Below, in pieces: positions 46,286 through 56,499 of a stretch of 64,000 nucleotides of DNA. Each line of letters begins with the position of its first letter. Position 1 is the stretch's first letter. The stretch is from Banduia mediterranea (lineage in GTDB: Bacteria > Pseudomonadota > Gammaproteobacteria > Nevskiales > Nevskiaceae): positions 1 through 64,000 of the forward strand of contig NZ_JAVRIC010000019.1 in NCBI RefSeq assembly GCF_031846245.1, given 5' to 3'. A program made the translations under genes and the position numbers. The notes beneath the pieces are model-generated. The model made no database searches, had not been told where the DNA came from, and saw only the letters and a list, made by a program, of their open reading frames with translations.

Positions 46286-46827
46286 GCGCAGGCTTCGGCA
46301 GCAGTGCCAAAAGCCGGCGGCTGACACGGCGTACCAAGAAATCGCGGGCGCAGGCGACGCTGAACATCGTGTCACTGATGGACATCTTCACGATTCTGGT
46401 GTTCTTCCTGCTGGTCAACTCCGCGGCGGTAGAGACTCTCCCCAACCCCAAGGCGATGACCCTGCCGGAATCGATCGCCGAGGAGCGTGCCGAAGAAGTG
46501 CCCGTGCTGATGATCGCGCGTGACCGCATCGTCATCCAGTTCGGTAACAACGTACGCGATGTCATGAGTACCGAAGCGGCCACCAAGGCCACCACGTCCA
46601 TTCTGGCGCCGCTGAAGTCCGCGATTTTCGAGGAAATTCGACTGGTTCCCATTGAGGGCGATCCGCAACGGCGCATGACGCGCGGAGAAATCAACGTCAT
46701 GGCCGACAAGGACGCGCCCTATGCCCTGCTCAAGAAAGTGATGTCGACCTGTACCGACGCGCAGTTCGCCAGCATCTCCCTGGCGGTGATCCATCGGCCC
46801 TCCGACAAAGGGAAGACCGCACCGTGA
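46282..46827 (+). CDS. second ExbD-type protein, Asp retained
   Basis: The 181-residue product has a basic cytoplasmic start (SRRLTRRTKKSRAQA), a transmembrane segment LNIVSLMDIFTILVFFLLVN with the conserved Asp34, and a periplasmic ExbD domain ending in SLAVIHRP. It overlaps the first exbD (ATGA) and the transducer gene (GTGA). With the upstream ExbB it should form the energised stator; the companion ExbD has Asn at the equivalent site. Confidence 0.9.
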   Translation: MSAGFGSSAKSRRLTRRTKKSRAQATLNIVSLMDIFTILVFFLLVNSAAVETLPNPKAMTLPESIAEERAEEVPVLMIARDRIVIQFGNNVRDVMSTEAATKATTSILAPLKSAIFEEIRLVPIEGDPQRRMTRGEINVMADKDAPYALLKKVMSTCTDAQFASISLAVIHRPSDKGKTAP

Positions 46828-47792
46828 GCGTCTACGCGTTGAACGACCTGTTCTGGGGCTATTCCGAGCAATCGGATCGCTCGTTCCGCCGCTGGGTGAT
46901 GATCCTGGCTATCCCGTTTCTGGTCATCGGCCTGGTCGTACCGTTTCTCAAACTGGCTGGCCTCGAACGTGGCGGTGGACAGGCGGGAGAAGCCCGCTAT
47001 GCCGAGCTGATCCAGGAAGAACCGGCACCGATCGCCGAACAGGTCGAGGAGCCCGCACCGACCGAGGAAGAGCAAGCCGAGGAACCTGCGCCTGAAGAGC
47101 CCGCGCCGACGCCAGAAACGCCGGTGGAACAGGAAGCGCCGCCGGAGGTGCAACAACCCACGGCCGCGGAGCAGCAGCAACAGGCACGCGAGACCGCGCA
47201 GAGAAGCGGTGTACTCGCCTTCTCCGATCAACTCAAGGATCTGCGAGACAGCACCTTGCCGGGAATGGACGCCAACCGCAGTCTGCAGACCGAGGTCGTC
47301 ACCGGCGGCATTGGCGGTGGCGGCTCAGGCAACACCATCGCCCAGTCCGCCAGCTCCGGGTCCGGCGGCATCGGCAGCGGCCAGGTTCGGCGGCAGCAGG
47401 GCGGAACCGGCATCGGCGAGCGCCGCACCACCACCGTGGAGCGTCCCGCCGGCTTGGGCCCAGATCCGACGCGTATCGGCCAGAGCGGGGATGCCCGCAC
47501 CCCCGGGCGCACGCTCGAGGAAATCCAACTGGTGTTCGACCGCAACAAGGGTTCGCTGTATACGCTCTACAACCGCGCGTTGCGTGGCAACGCGGGTCTG
47601 CGCGGTGTCGTCAACGTCAAGCTGACGATCGCTCCGAACGGGCGTGTCAGCAACTGCACGGTGGTTTCGAGCGAACTCAATGACCCGGAACTCGAGCGCA
47701 AGATCGTGGCCCGCATCATGCTGTTCGATTTCGGCGCGAAGAACGTCGACGAGATCACCATCGACTATCCGATCACGTTCCAACCGCTATAG
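46824..47792 (+). CDS. TonB/AgmX-like energy transducer
   Basis: The 322-residue product has a short cytoplasmic start, one membrane anchor (VMILAIPFLVIGLVVPFLKL, about 25-45), a Pro/Glu-rich periplasmic linker (residues about 60-115), a Gly-rich stretch (GGIGGGGSG), and a C-terminal domain with EIQLVFDRNKGSLYTLYNRA and VVNVKLTIAPNGRVSNCTVV. This matches the AgmX/PglI C-terminal domain, a TonB_C relative known from the Myxococcus gliding motor. It starts at a GTG overlapping exbD2 and ends the operon. It probably carries ExbB/ExbD energy to the TPR proteins or the outer membrane. Confidence 0.85.
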   Translation: MSVYALNDLFWGYSEQSDRSFRRWVMILAIPFLVIGLVVPFLKLAGLERGGGQAGEARYAELIQEEPAPIAEQVEEPAPTEEEQAEEPAPEEPAPTPETPVEQEAPPEVQQPTAAEQQQQARETAQRSGVLAFSDQLKDLRDSTLPGMDANRSLQTEVVTGGIGGGGSGNTIAQSASSGSGGIGSGQVRRQQGGTGIGERRTTTVERPAGLGPDPTRIGQSGDARTPGRTLEEIQLVFDRNKGSLYTLYNRALRGNAGLRGVVNVKLTIAPNGRVSNCTVVSSELNDPELERKIVARIMLFDFGAKNVDEITIDYPITFQPL

Positions 47793-47803
47793 TATTTGTG
47801 ATT

Positions 47804-47823
47804 ACCCCGCCCTCCGGCGGGGT
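47804..47823 (+). terminator. GC-rich hairpin after the motor operon
   Basis: ACCCCGCC-CTCC-GGCGGGGT is a strong hairpin 11 bases after the AgmX-like stop and before fabI. No T-run follows, so termination would be partial or Rho-assisted. Confidence 0.4.
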
Positions 47824-47878
47824 GATCGGGACGGGAAATTGACCGGCCCTTCACAGGGCCACAGCATCGGGAGAGCGC

Positions 47879-48667
47879 ATGGGATTCCTTAGCGGCAAGA
47901 AAGCCTTGATAACCGGCGTCGCCAGCGAACGTTCGATCGCCAGCGGCATTGCTCATGCATTCGCGCGTGAGGGTGCTGAGCTCGCCTATACCTACCAGGG
48001 CGACAAGATCAAAAGTCGTGTTGAAGACCACGCGCATGCCACCGGCTCGGACCTGGTACTGCCGCTGGACGTCACCAGCGACGGCGAGATCGATTCGGCG
48101 TTCAAGGCCATTCAGGAGAAATGGGGCTGCATCGACATCGTCGTCCACTCCATCGGCTTCGCTCCACGGGAATTGCTGGCCGGCGGATTCATCGAAAGCG
48201 TAACCCGTGAGGGCTACAACATGGCCCACGAAATATCGGCCTATAGCTTCGCTGCACTGGGCAAGGCGGCGCGCCCGCTGATGCAGGGCCGGCAGGCTTC
48301 GATGATGACGATGACCTATCTCGGCGCCGAACGCGCGATGCCGCGCTACAACGTGATGGGTCCGGCCAAGGCCAGCCTGGAGGCCTGCGTGCGCTACATG
48401 GCCGACGAACTCGGACCGGAAGGCATACGCGTCAACGGCATTTCGGCAGGGCCGATCAAGACCCTGGCAGCTGCGGGAATCAGCGGATTCCGTACCATGC
48501 TCCAGCGTAGCGAGCGCACGGCGCCGTTGCGGCGCAACGTGACCGTCGAGGAAGTCGGCAACACCGCCGCCTTTCTCAGCTCGGACCTCGCCAGCGGCAT
48601 CACCGGCGAGATCCTGTATGTCGACGCCGGCTTCAACATCGTCGGCATGAGCATCGACGAGGCCTGA
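47879..48667 (+). CDS. fabI: enoyl-ACP reductase (NADH)
   Basis: It reduces trans-2-enoyl-ACP in the last step of the fatty-acid elongation cycle and is the target of triclosan. The 262-residue short-chain reductase has the FabI-type NADH site [30 protein letters not shown], the catalytic YNVMGPAK (Tyr-x6-Lys) and [11 protein letters not shown], the substrate-binding loop. Length is standard. It is a single gene between a hairpin and a strong terminator. Confidence 0.96.
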   Translation: MGFLSGKKALITGVASERSIASGIAHAFAREGAELAYTYQGDKIKSRVEDHAHATGSDLVLPLDVTSDGEIDSAFKAIQEKWGCIDIVVHSIGFAPRELLAGGFIESVTREGYNMAHEISAYSFAALGKAARPLMQGRQASMMTMTYLGAERAMPRYNVMGPAKASLEACVRYMADELGPEGIRVNGISAGPIKTLAAAGISGFRTMLQRSERTAPLRRNVTVEEVGNTAAFLSSDLASGITGEILYVDAGFNIVGMSIDEA

Positions 48668-48689
48668 TCCGCGTTGGATTGTCCTCGAC

Positions 48690-48719
48690 AAAAGGGGCGG
48701 CCTGACGGCCGCCCCTTTT
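48690..48719. terminator. bidirectional Rho-independent terminator
   Basis: AAAAGGGGCGGCC-TGAC-GGCCGCCCCTTTT is a perfect 13-base-pair hairpin with T-runs in both directions. It lies 23 bases after fabI and can also end transcripts coming from ppiD on the other strand. Confidence 0.9.
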
Positions 48720-48932
48720 GCGTCACGACAGAACCGCTACGTCCTCACGGCGCCATCGTGCATAGCGAGAACGAGCCGGTGCCCGAAGGCGATGGCTCAA
48801 GCGTCAGAAAATGTAAGGTGCCCGGGCGAGCGATCTGGACATCCGGCATCCAAGCCCCAATCGAGCGGAGCGCCGGATCGTTCTGTGCTCGAACAACCGC
48901 TGCCGATCCAAGTCGGCGAACACTCTAAGAAC

Positions 48933-50855
48933 TTACTCCTGGGCCTCGAGTGGTGCCGGTGCGCTGGCGACCTTCACATCGGCAGACTGGCGAACCGCTT
49001 CCATCACAGCCATGAATTCTGCACCTGCGGCCGCCTCGCTCAGCTCTCTGCGGCTGGCTGACCGGACCTCCTGCTTCACCGCTGCGGGATCGGGCTCCGC
49101 GACACCATCGAGCGCGATCAGGATGGCATCGCCATTTTCGAGCTGCACCGTCTCGAAGCTGGGCCGTTCGGCGGCAGGGCGCGGCATCCGGAAGAGCACG
49201 TCCAGCACCTGGGGAGGGACGCCGCTCTGCGTGCGCGTGACCTGCCCGGGGCTTTCGATGCTCGCCTGGGCCTCGCCCGCCACGGCATCCAGGGTCTGGT
49301 CGGCACGCGCGGCGCTCATCGCGGCCCGGGCGGCTGCCATCGCCTGCTTTCTGGCCGCCTGCATCTTCAGCTCGCTGCGAATCCGGTCCGCGACCTCTTC
49401 GAACGGTCGCGTGCGGGCCGGCTCGTACTCCAGCTTTCGGACCACGATCACACGGGTGGGCGAAACCGACAGCAAGCGACTGTTTTCGCCGTCCTGCAGC
49501 ACCTCTGCGGAGAAGGCCGCATCACGCACAGCCTCGTAGGCCATCACCCCGGTCCGTGCGTCGCGGGACAGCCAATCGGTGGACTTGACCTCAAGGCCGG
49601 CCGCGTCCGCCGCCGCCTGCAGGCTGTCGCTGTGCTGGAAACTCTGGTCTTCGATCAGCTCGGCAAGGTCGGTAAAGCGCTTTTCGCCCTCGCGTGCGCG
49701 GTACAGGTCCACGAGCTGCGCCTGCACCTGCTCGTCTTCGAACGGTTTTGTCTGCGCCGGTCGAATCTCATCAACCCGCACCAGGTGGTAGCCGAATGCG
49801 CTCTCCACCGGCTCACTGAGCGTGCCTTCCGGCAGCTCGAATATCGCGGCCTCCAGGCTTTCGTCGTATTGACCGCGCCGCACCCAGCCCAGGCTACCGC
49901 CTTCGTCACTGGAACTGGGGTCATCGGAATCGGACTCGGCGACTTCGGCGAAGTCTTCGCCGCCGGCCACACGGGAGCGCAGTGCTGTTGCCTTGCTCAG
50001 CGCGGCATCCCGGTCGGCGCCGAAATTGATCAGGATGTGCCGGGTCAGGCGCTGTTCGGGCTCTGAGAAACGAGTGCTTTTCTCGGCGTCGTAGATCAGT
50101 TTGAGCACGTCTGCAGCGGGCTTCTCAGCGGGCGGCAACGCGTCCCGGTCGAGTTCCACATAAGCCAGCTTCACGCGTTCCGGCGCCTGATAGCGCGAAG
50201 CGTTGTCGTCGTAGTAGGCGTGAATCTCATCGTCCCCGACCTCGGCTTGTGCCAAGTAGGCGGACTGCGGGAAACGCGCATAGCGCAAGGCCCGCTTCTG
50301 GTTGCGCAGCCGATAGTCGATGCCGAATTCGGCGTCGCTGATGAAGGCGCTGCCCAAGACGCCGCTGCGCATCTGTTCGATCGCCAGTCGATTACTCAGA
50401 GACGCTTCGTACTGGTCGGTGGACTGGCCGAGGCGACTGATCATCGCCCGGTAGGTCTGCGGCGAAAAGCTGCCATTATCCTGAAATGCGGGAATCTGGC
50501 GCAGGTACTCCATCAGGTCGGTGTCGGAGGTGCTGTAGCCGCGCTCGTCGGCATAACGCCGCAGCACACGCTCCTGGATCATCTGATCCAGGACCTGTTG
50601 CCGGAATGCCTCGTTGTTGATCATGTCGGCGCGGAAGTTGTCGCCGAGCATCTGCGCGAGCTGCTGATACTGCTGCTGGTAGGCACGCTGGAACTGGGAT
50701 TGCGTAATGTTCTCGCCATCGACCTCGACCACGGTCGGGTCGGCACCACCACCGGCAAATTGTTCAACCCCGAAAAACGCGAACGGGACGATCAGGATGA
50801 GCATGATGACCCAGATCGTGGGGCCGGTCATCCGTTCCTTCATCGACTGCAGCAT
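48933..50855 (-). CDS. ppiD: periplasmic chaperone / peptidyl-prolyl isomerase PpiD
   Basis: PpiD is anchored in the inner membrane beside SecYEG and helps proteins leaving the translocon. The 640-residue product starts at MLQSMKERMTGPTIWVIMLI, with one anchor (WVIMLILIVPFAFFGVEQF), a SurA-type chaperone region, a parvulin domain (LTRHILINFGAD through SLGWVRRGQYDESLEAAIF and YHLVRVDEI), and a second degenerate isomerase-like part. Length is close to E. coli PpiD (623). It closes the lon-hupB-ppiD string, with two tRNA genes inserted before it. Confidence 0.93.
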   Translation of the reverse strand: MLQSMKERMTGPTIWVIMLILIVPFAFFGVEQFAGGGADPTVVEVDGENITQSQFQRAYQQQYQQLAQMLGDNFRADMINNEAFRQQVLDQMIQERVLRRYADERGYSTSDTDLMEYLRQIPAFQDNGSFSPQTYRAMISRLGQSTDQYEASLSNRLAIEQMRSGVLGSAFISDAEFGIDYRLRNQKRALRYARFPQSAYLAQAEVGDDEIHAYYDDNASRYQAPERVKLAYVELDRDALPPAEKPAADVLKLIYDAEKSTRFSEPEQRLTRHILINFGADRDAALSKATALRSRVAGGEDFAEVAESDSDDPSSSDEGGSLGWVRRGQYDESLEAAIFELPEGTLSEPVESAFGYHLVRVDEIRPAQTKPFEDEQVQAQLVDLYRAREGEKRFTDLAELIEDQSFQHSDSLQAAADAAGLEVKSTDWLSRDARTGVMAYEAVRDAAFSAEVLQDGENSRLLSVSPTRVIVVRKLEYEPARTRPFEEVADRIRSELKMQAARKQAMAAARAAMSAARADQTLDAVAGEAQASIESPGQVTRTQSGVPPQVLDVLFRMPRPAAERPSFETVQLENGDAILIALDGVAEPDPAAVKQEVRSASRRELSEAAAGAEFMAVMEAVRQSADVKVASAPAPLEAQE

Positions 50856-50892
50856 TGGCTCTCGACCTAAATGAAGACCACTCAAACGAAAA

Positions 50893-50912
50893 GGGCGCCG
50901 TAGACGGCGCCC
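50893..50912 (-). terminator. terminator after tRNA-Asp
   Basis: GGGCGCCG-TAGA-CGGCGCCC, followed on the minus strand by TTTTCGTTT, lies just after tRNA-Asp and should end the tRNA transcript before ppiD. Confidence 0.75.
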
Positions 50913-50921
50913 TGGAAAAAC

Positions 50922-50998
50922 TGGCGGAGCGGACGGGACTCGAACCCGCGACCCCCGGCGTGACAGGCCGGTATTCTAACCAACTGAACTACCGCTCC
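50922..50998 (-). tRNA. tRNA-Asp (GTC)
   Basis: A 77-base cloverleaf with acceptor stem GGAGCGG/CCGCTCC, D-arm AGTTCAGTTGGTTAGAAT, anticodon stem-loop CCGGC-CTGTCAC-GCCGG giving GTC, T-arm GGTTCGAGTCC and an encoded CCA. It closely resembles the E. coli tRNA-Asp. Confidence 0.97.
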
Positions 50999-51060
50999 GC
51001 GAATACAGCTAACTGCTCGTACCGTCGAAAACTATTCTTGTCGTTTTCGGCACAAATCTC

Positions 51061-51136
51061 TGGTGGGTGCTGACGGGATCGAACCGCCGACATTCGCCTT
51101 GTAAGGGCGACGCTCTACCAGCTGAGCTAAGCACCC
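51061..51136 (-). tRNA. tRNA-Val (TAC)
   Basis: A 76-base cloverleaf with acceptor GGGTGCT/AGCACCC, D-arm TAGCTCAGCTGGTAGAGC, anticodon loop CTTACAA giving TAC, T-arm GGTTCGATCC and an encoded CCA. It lies between hupB and tRNA-Asp on the same strand. Confidence 0.97.
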
Positions 51137-51161
51137 GAATCAGCACCCCCTGGAAGGCGCG

Positions 51162-51434
51162 CTACTTTACAGCGTCTTTGAGGCCTTTGCCAGCCTTGAA
51201 CGTCGGATTCTTGCTTGCAGGAATCTTGATCTCTGCGCCGGTCTTCGGATTGCGGCCCTGGCGCGCGGCACGCTTGCGCACGGAGAACGTTCCGAAGCCG
51301 ACCAGCGACACCTTGTCGTTCTTCTTCAGGGCCTTGCTGATGGACTCGAACAGTGCGTCCAGGGCACGGCCGGCATCGGCCTTGGACAGGTCCGCCTTGG
51401 TCGCAACAGCCTCAATCAGTTCTGCTTTGTTCAT
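51162..51434 (-). CDS. hupB: DNA-binding protein HU-beta
   Basis: This histone-like nucleoid protein has 90 residues from the ATG of [20 protein letters not shown]. The DNA-binding arm [19 protein letters not shown] contains the usual Pro-tipped beta ribbon ([12 protein letters not shown]), and the end [12 protein letters not shown] is the family signature. An in-frame start 19 codons upstream would add a non-family tail. It follows lon on the same strand, as in E. coli, but a strong terminator separates them. Confidence 0.97.
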   Translation of the reverse strand: MNKAELIEAVATKADLSKADAGRALDALFESISKALKKNDKVSLVGFGTFSVRKRAARQGRNPKTGAEIKIPASKNPTFKAGKGLKDAVK

Positions 51435-51748
51435 AGGTAAAGTTCCCCTTACGGCTACTTGTGAATACTTCAGGAAGTTGGGTCCGAACACGCCCGTATT
51501 GAGTGATCTCGCACCATTTGAATCGACGTGTACGGAACGGCCCGGCGAGTATAGCGCACGCGCTCAAACCCGCGTCAATGCTAGGTTTGCATGAGTTTTT
51601 TTAGCTCTACCACCTGGCTTGCGGTTTGTCGAGCCCCTTGCGCGGGAATCATCTTCCTTTTTCCGCCTATTTCGCTCATGGCGCCCACAAAAACAAGACG
51701 GCGACCGAAGCCGCCGCCTTTTCGCCGATGCGGGACTGTGAAAAATAC
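51435..51748. other. lon-hupB intergenic region
   Basis: About 314 bases without a gene between lon and hupB. The lon end contains the terminator annotated at 51688-51718. The rest should hold the hupB promoter and leader; I could not pick out convincing -35 and -10 boxes. Confidence 0.6.
51688..51718 (-). terminator. terminator after lon with UUCG loop
   Basis: On the minus strand the stem GGCGGCGGC pairs with GTCGCCGTC (two G-U pairs) around a TTCG tetraloop and is followed by TTGTTTTTG. This is a typical stable intrinsic terminator, 30 bases after the lon stop. Confidence 0.85.
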
Positions 51749-54142
51749 TCAGTGTGCGCGGGCCGATTCATCAACAGGCTTGCTGGCCGCGGGAGGCGGC
51801 TCGACCGGCGCGGCCGGTTCCGGCTGCCGTTCGAGTGCGTATGGCCAGACTTCATCGATCCAGCGAACCGCCTCAATATTGAGCTTGTTCTTGATGTTGT
51901 CCGGAATCTCCGCGAGATCCTTCACGTTTTCGTGCGGAATCACCACCGTACGAATGCCGCCACGATGCGCTGCCAGCAGCTTTTCCTTGAGCCCGCCGAT
52001 CGGCAGCACTTCACCTCGCAGCGTGATTTCACCAGTCATCGCCACCTCGGCCTTGACCGGAATACCGGTCAGGGCCGAGACGATCGCCGTGCACATACCA
52101 ATGCCTGCGGACGGACCGTCCTTGGGTGTCGCTCCTTCCGGCACATGAACGTGGATGTCCTTCTTCTGGTGAAATTCCGCGTCAATTCCGAGTTCCGCCG
52201 CCCGCGAACGAACCACGGTCAGCGCCGCCTGAATCGACTCCTGCATCACGTTGCCAAGACTGCCGGTCTGTGTGAGCTTGCCCTTGCCTGAGGCCAGCGC
52301 GGCTTCGATCGTGAGCAATTCGCCACCGACCTCCGTCCAGGCCAGCCCGGTGACCTGGCCGATCTGATTCTTCTCGTCGGCACGACCGAAGCGAAATTTC
52401 TGAACACCGAGATATCGATCGAGATTCTGCTCGTTCACCGTCAACTGTTCGATCGTCGGATCCATCAGGATTTCCTTGACGACCTTGCGTGCGACCTTGC
52501 TGATCTCGCGTTCCAGATTGCGGACACCAGCCTCGCGCGTGTAGTGCTGCACCATCGAACGTATGGCGTCTTCGGTGATTTCGAGTTCGCCGCCCTTCAG
52601 CCCATTGTTCTTGATCTGCTTGGGCACCAGATACTTCGTCGCGATGTTGATCTTCTCGTCCTCGGTATAGCCGGGGATTCGAATGACTTCCATGCGATCA
52701 AGCAAGGGACCGGGGATATTGAGCGTATTGGCCGTGGCGATGAACATGACATCCGAAAGATCGTAGTCGACCTCCAGATAGTGATCGTTGAAAGTGTTGT
52801 TCTGCTCGGGGTCCAGCACTTCCAACAAGGCCGACGAAGGGTCGCCGCGGAAGTCCATGGCCATCTTGTCGATTTCATCAAGCAGGAACAGCGGGTTGCG
52901 CACACCCACCTTCGACATCGACTGTACGATCTTGCCGGGCAGCGATCCGATGTAGGTCCGACGATGTCCGCGAATTTCAGCCTCGTCGCGGACGCCGCCG
53001 AGACTCATGCGCACGAACTTGCGGTTGACCGCTTCGGCAATCGAACGCCCCAGCGAAGTCTTGCCGACGCCAGGCGGGCCGACCAGGCACAGGATCGGTC
53101 CCTTGAGCTTACGAACGCGGCTGGTCACCGCGAGATATTCGACGATGCGCTCCTTGACCTTCTCCAGACCGTAGTGGTCCCGGTCGAGGATCTCCTGGGC
53201 GTGGCCGAGGTCGATGCGAGCCTTGGTGCGTGACTTCCATGGCACCTGGGTCAGCCAGTCCAGGTAGTTGCGCACCACCGTGGCCTCGGCGGACATCGGC
53301 GACATCATCTTGAGCTTGTTGAACTCCGCGGTCGCCTTGCTCTTGACGAGCTTGGGCATGCCGGCCTTTTCGATCTTCTTGCCAAGCTCCTCGATTTCGT
53401 TCGGCGCATCTTCGAGGTCGCCGAGTTCCTTCTGAATCGCCTTCATCTGCTCGTTCAGGTAGTACTCGCGCTGCGACTTCTCCATCTGCTGCTTGACCCG
53501 GCCGCGGATCTTCTTCTCGATCTGAAGAATGTCGATTTCGCCTTCGAGCTGCCCCATGACGTGTTCGAGCCGCGCACTGGGGGCGTCGATCTCAAGCACC
53601 TTCTGCTTGTCTTCAAGCTTGAGGTTCAGATGCGCGGCGATGGTGTCCGCGAGCCGGCCCGGCTGGTCCATGCTCGCCAGCGATGGCAGCAGCTCGGCAG
53701 GCACCTTCTTGTTGAGCTTCACGTACTGTTCGAACTGCGCCATCGTCGAACGCATCAGCGCGTCGACCTCACGGGTCTCGGAACTGGCCTCGTCGTCCTC
53801 GACCAGATCGAGTTGCGCGGTCATGAATTCGCCTCCGGACTGCATGGCCTGAATACGCGCTCGGCGCACGCCCTCGACCAGCACCTTGACGGTGCCATCC
53901 GGCAGCTTCAACAGTTGAAGGATCGTCGCCAGCGTGCCGATATCGTAGATGTCCTTTTCACCGGGATCATCGGTATCGGCCGTGCGCTGCGCGACCAACA
54001 GGATGCGCTTGTCGTCCTGCATCGCGGCTGTCAGCGCCTTGATTGATTTTTCGCGCCCCACGAACAAGGGAATCGCCATGTGCGGATAGACGACAACATC
54101 ACGTAGCGGGAGAACGGGAGCCAGCTGGTCGTTATTTTCCAC
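51749..54142 (-). CDS. lon: ATP-dependent protease Lon
   Basis: This AAA+ protease degrades misfolded and regulatory proteins in the cytoplasm. The 797-residue product has the N-terminal substrate domain ([20 protein letters not shown]), Walker [15 protein letters not shown], Walker [10 protein letters not shown], and the protease domain with catalytic Ser in [11 protein letters not shown] and Lys downstream in [20 protein letters not shown]. Its C-terminal tail is Pro/Ala-rich ([14 protein letters not shown]). Length matches LonA. A sigma32-like promoter candidate lies about 95 bases upstream. Confidence 0.97.
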   Translation of the reverse strand: MENNDQLAPVLPLRDVVVYPHMAIPLFVGREKSIKALTAAMQDDKRILLVAQRTADTDDPGEKDIYDIGTLATILQLLKLPDGTVKVLVEGVRRARIQAMQSGGEFMTAQLDLVEDDEASSETREVDALMRSTMAQFEQYVKLNKKVPAELLPSLASMDQPGRLADTIAAHLNLKLEDKQKVLEIDAPSARLEHVMGQLEGEIDILQIEKKIRGRVKQQMEKSQREYYLNEQMKAIQKELGDLEDAPNEIEELGKKIEKAGMPKLVKSKATAEFNKLKMMSPMSAEATVVRNYLDWLTQVPWKSRTKARIDLGHAQEILDRDHYGLEKVKERIVEYLAVTSRVRKLKGPILCLVGPPGVGKTSLGRSIAEAVNRKFVRMSLGGVRDEAEIRGHRRTYIGSLPGKIVQSMSKVGVRNPLFLLDEIDKMAMDFRGDPSSALLEVLDPEQNNTFNDHYLEVDYDLSDVMFIATANTLNIPGPLLDRMEVIRIPGYTEDEKINIATKYLVPKQIKNNGLKGGELEITEDAIRSMVQHYTREAGVRNLEREISKVARKVVKEILMDPTIEQLTVNEQNLDRYLGVQKFRFGRADEKNQIGQVTGLAWTEVGGELLTIEAALASGKGKLTQTGSLGNVMQESIQAALTVVRSRAAELGIDAEFHQKKDIHVHVPEGATPKDGPSAGIGMCTAIVSALTGIPVKAEVAMTGEITLRGEVLPIGGLKEKLLAAHRGGIRTVVIPHENVKDLAEIPDNIKNKLNIEAVRWIDEVWPYALERQPEPAAPVEPPPAASKPVDESARAH

Positions 54143-54236
54143 GTTGTCTTCCTCCGGACGACATTTGGCCGCCGATGCGAAATGGGGGGACCGCCACTGC
54201 GGTACCAGATGGCAAGGAGTATGCCGGAACCCTGTT

Positions 54237-54264
54237 CTTGGGGGCCCCGGATGTCCGATTCAAG
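54237..54264 (-). promoter_or_regulatory. sigma32-like promoter candidate for lon
   Basis: On the minus strand CTTGAAT (54258-54264), a 14-base spacer and CCCCAAG (54237-54243) resemble the heat-shock consensus CTTGAAA-N14-CCCCATNT. It lies between the clpX terminator and the lon start. lon is a heat-shock gene in E. coli. Confidence 0.45.
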
Positions 54265-54342
54265 TCGAACCCTGCACCGCGGCGATCCGTGCGTTTGTTG
54301 ATACCGATACGATTGTGGAATGGCGGCTCCGCCAGGAACGAA

Positions 54343-54367
54343 ATAGGCCGCATCAAGTGCGGCCTAT
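54343..54367 (-). terminator. terminator after clpX
   Basis: ATAGGCCGCA-TCAAG-TGCGGCCTAT is a perfect 10-base-pair hairpin 26 bases after the clpX stop, followed on the minus strand by TTTCGTT. It separates clpX from lon. Confidence 0.8.
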
Positions 54368-54392
54368 CTGCGTGCATCTGCGCAGCTCCGCC

Positions 54393-55667
<1,275 letters not shown>

Positions 55668-55754
55668 CGCAGTCCTCTTCCGACCCGCACGCGGGCTCGG
55701 ATCATGTATAGCACGCCGTCACGAACTTGCAAAACAATGCCCGCCAGCGGGCCG

Positions 55755-56375
55755 TCAAACGGCTGTGTCTGCCCGCCGATCCAGAATTTCGTCGATCACG
55801 CCGTACTCCCTGGCGCCCTCTGCGGACATGAAGAAATCACGTTCCATGTCGTCTTCGATGCGCTCGATCGGCTGGCCGGTGGCCTCGGACATGGCTTCGT
55901 TGAGACGCTGCCTCAAAAACAGAATCTCGCGCGCCTGGATTTCCACGTCGGCCGCCGAACCCTGGGCGCCGCCGGACGGCTGGTGAATCATCACACGCGA
56001 ATTCGGCAGCGCAAAACGCTTGCCCTTGGCGCCGGCGGCCAGCAGGAAGGCGCCCATGCTGGCGGCCTGCCCGATGCACATCGTTGCCACGTCCGGCTTG
56101 ATGAAACGCATGGTGTCGTAGATCGACAGGCCGGAGGTGACCACACCGCCCGGCGAGTTGATGTACAGATAGATGTCCTTGTCCGGATTCTCCGATTCAA
56201 GAAACAGCAGCTGCGCCACCACCAGGTTCGCCACATGATCGTCGATCGGACCGACGATGAAGATCAGGCGCTCCTTGAGCAGACGCGAGTAGATGTCGAA
56301 CGCACGTTCTCCGCGAGGCGTCTGTTCGACGACCATCGGTACAAGATGCTGCGCTCGGGTCTGAATGTCTGTCAT
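55755..56375 (-). CDS. clpP: ClpP protease subunit
   Basis: The 206-residue serine peptidase forms the double heptamer used by ClpX. Catalytic residues are visible: Ser in [14 protein letters not shown], His in [13 protein letters not shown] and Asp in [16 protein letters not shown]. The N-terminal [20 protein letters not shown] is the processed start of the family. It lies between tig and clpX; a sigma32-like promoter candidate precedes it. Confidence 0.97.
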   Translation of the reverse strand: MTDIQTRAQHLVPMVVEQTPRGERAFDIYSRLLKERLIFIVGPIDDHVANLVVAQLLFLESENPDKDIYLYINSPGGVVTSGLSIYDTMRFIKPDVATMCIGQAASMGAFLLAAGAKGKRFALPNSRVMIHQPSGGAQGSAADVEIQAREILFLRQRLNEAMSEATGQPIERIEDDMERDFFMSAEGAREYGVIDEILDRRADTAV

Positions 56376-56419
56376 GAATCTCCTGGAGTCGGGTGCGCGA
56401 CTTGCGGGTTAATATGCAT

Positions 56420-56447
56420 TTATCGGCGTTGCATCGCGAAAATCAAG
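56420..56447 (-). promoter_or_regulatory. sigma32-like promoter candidate for clpP
   Basis: On the minus strand CTTGATT (56441-56447), a 14-base spacer and CCGATAA (56420-56426) partly match the heat-shock consensus and lie 45 bases before the clpP start. The match to the -10 is imperfect. Confidence 0.35.
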
Positions 56448-56499
56448 GGGCGGGCTTCGGAAATCCTCAGGCCGAAGGCGCCAGCGGCCGACCAAGGCC

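Noticed and set aside
48724-48930. Possible small protein between the fabI terminator and ppiD
   Set aside because: Open frames there are short, lack a ribosome binding site and show no family resemblance; only a weak ATCCGGC/GCCGGAT inverted pair is present.
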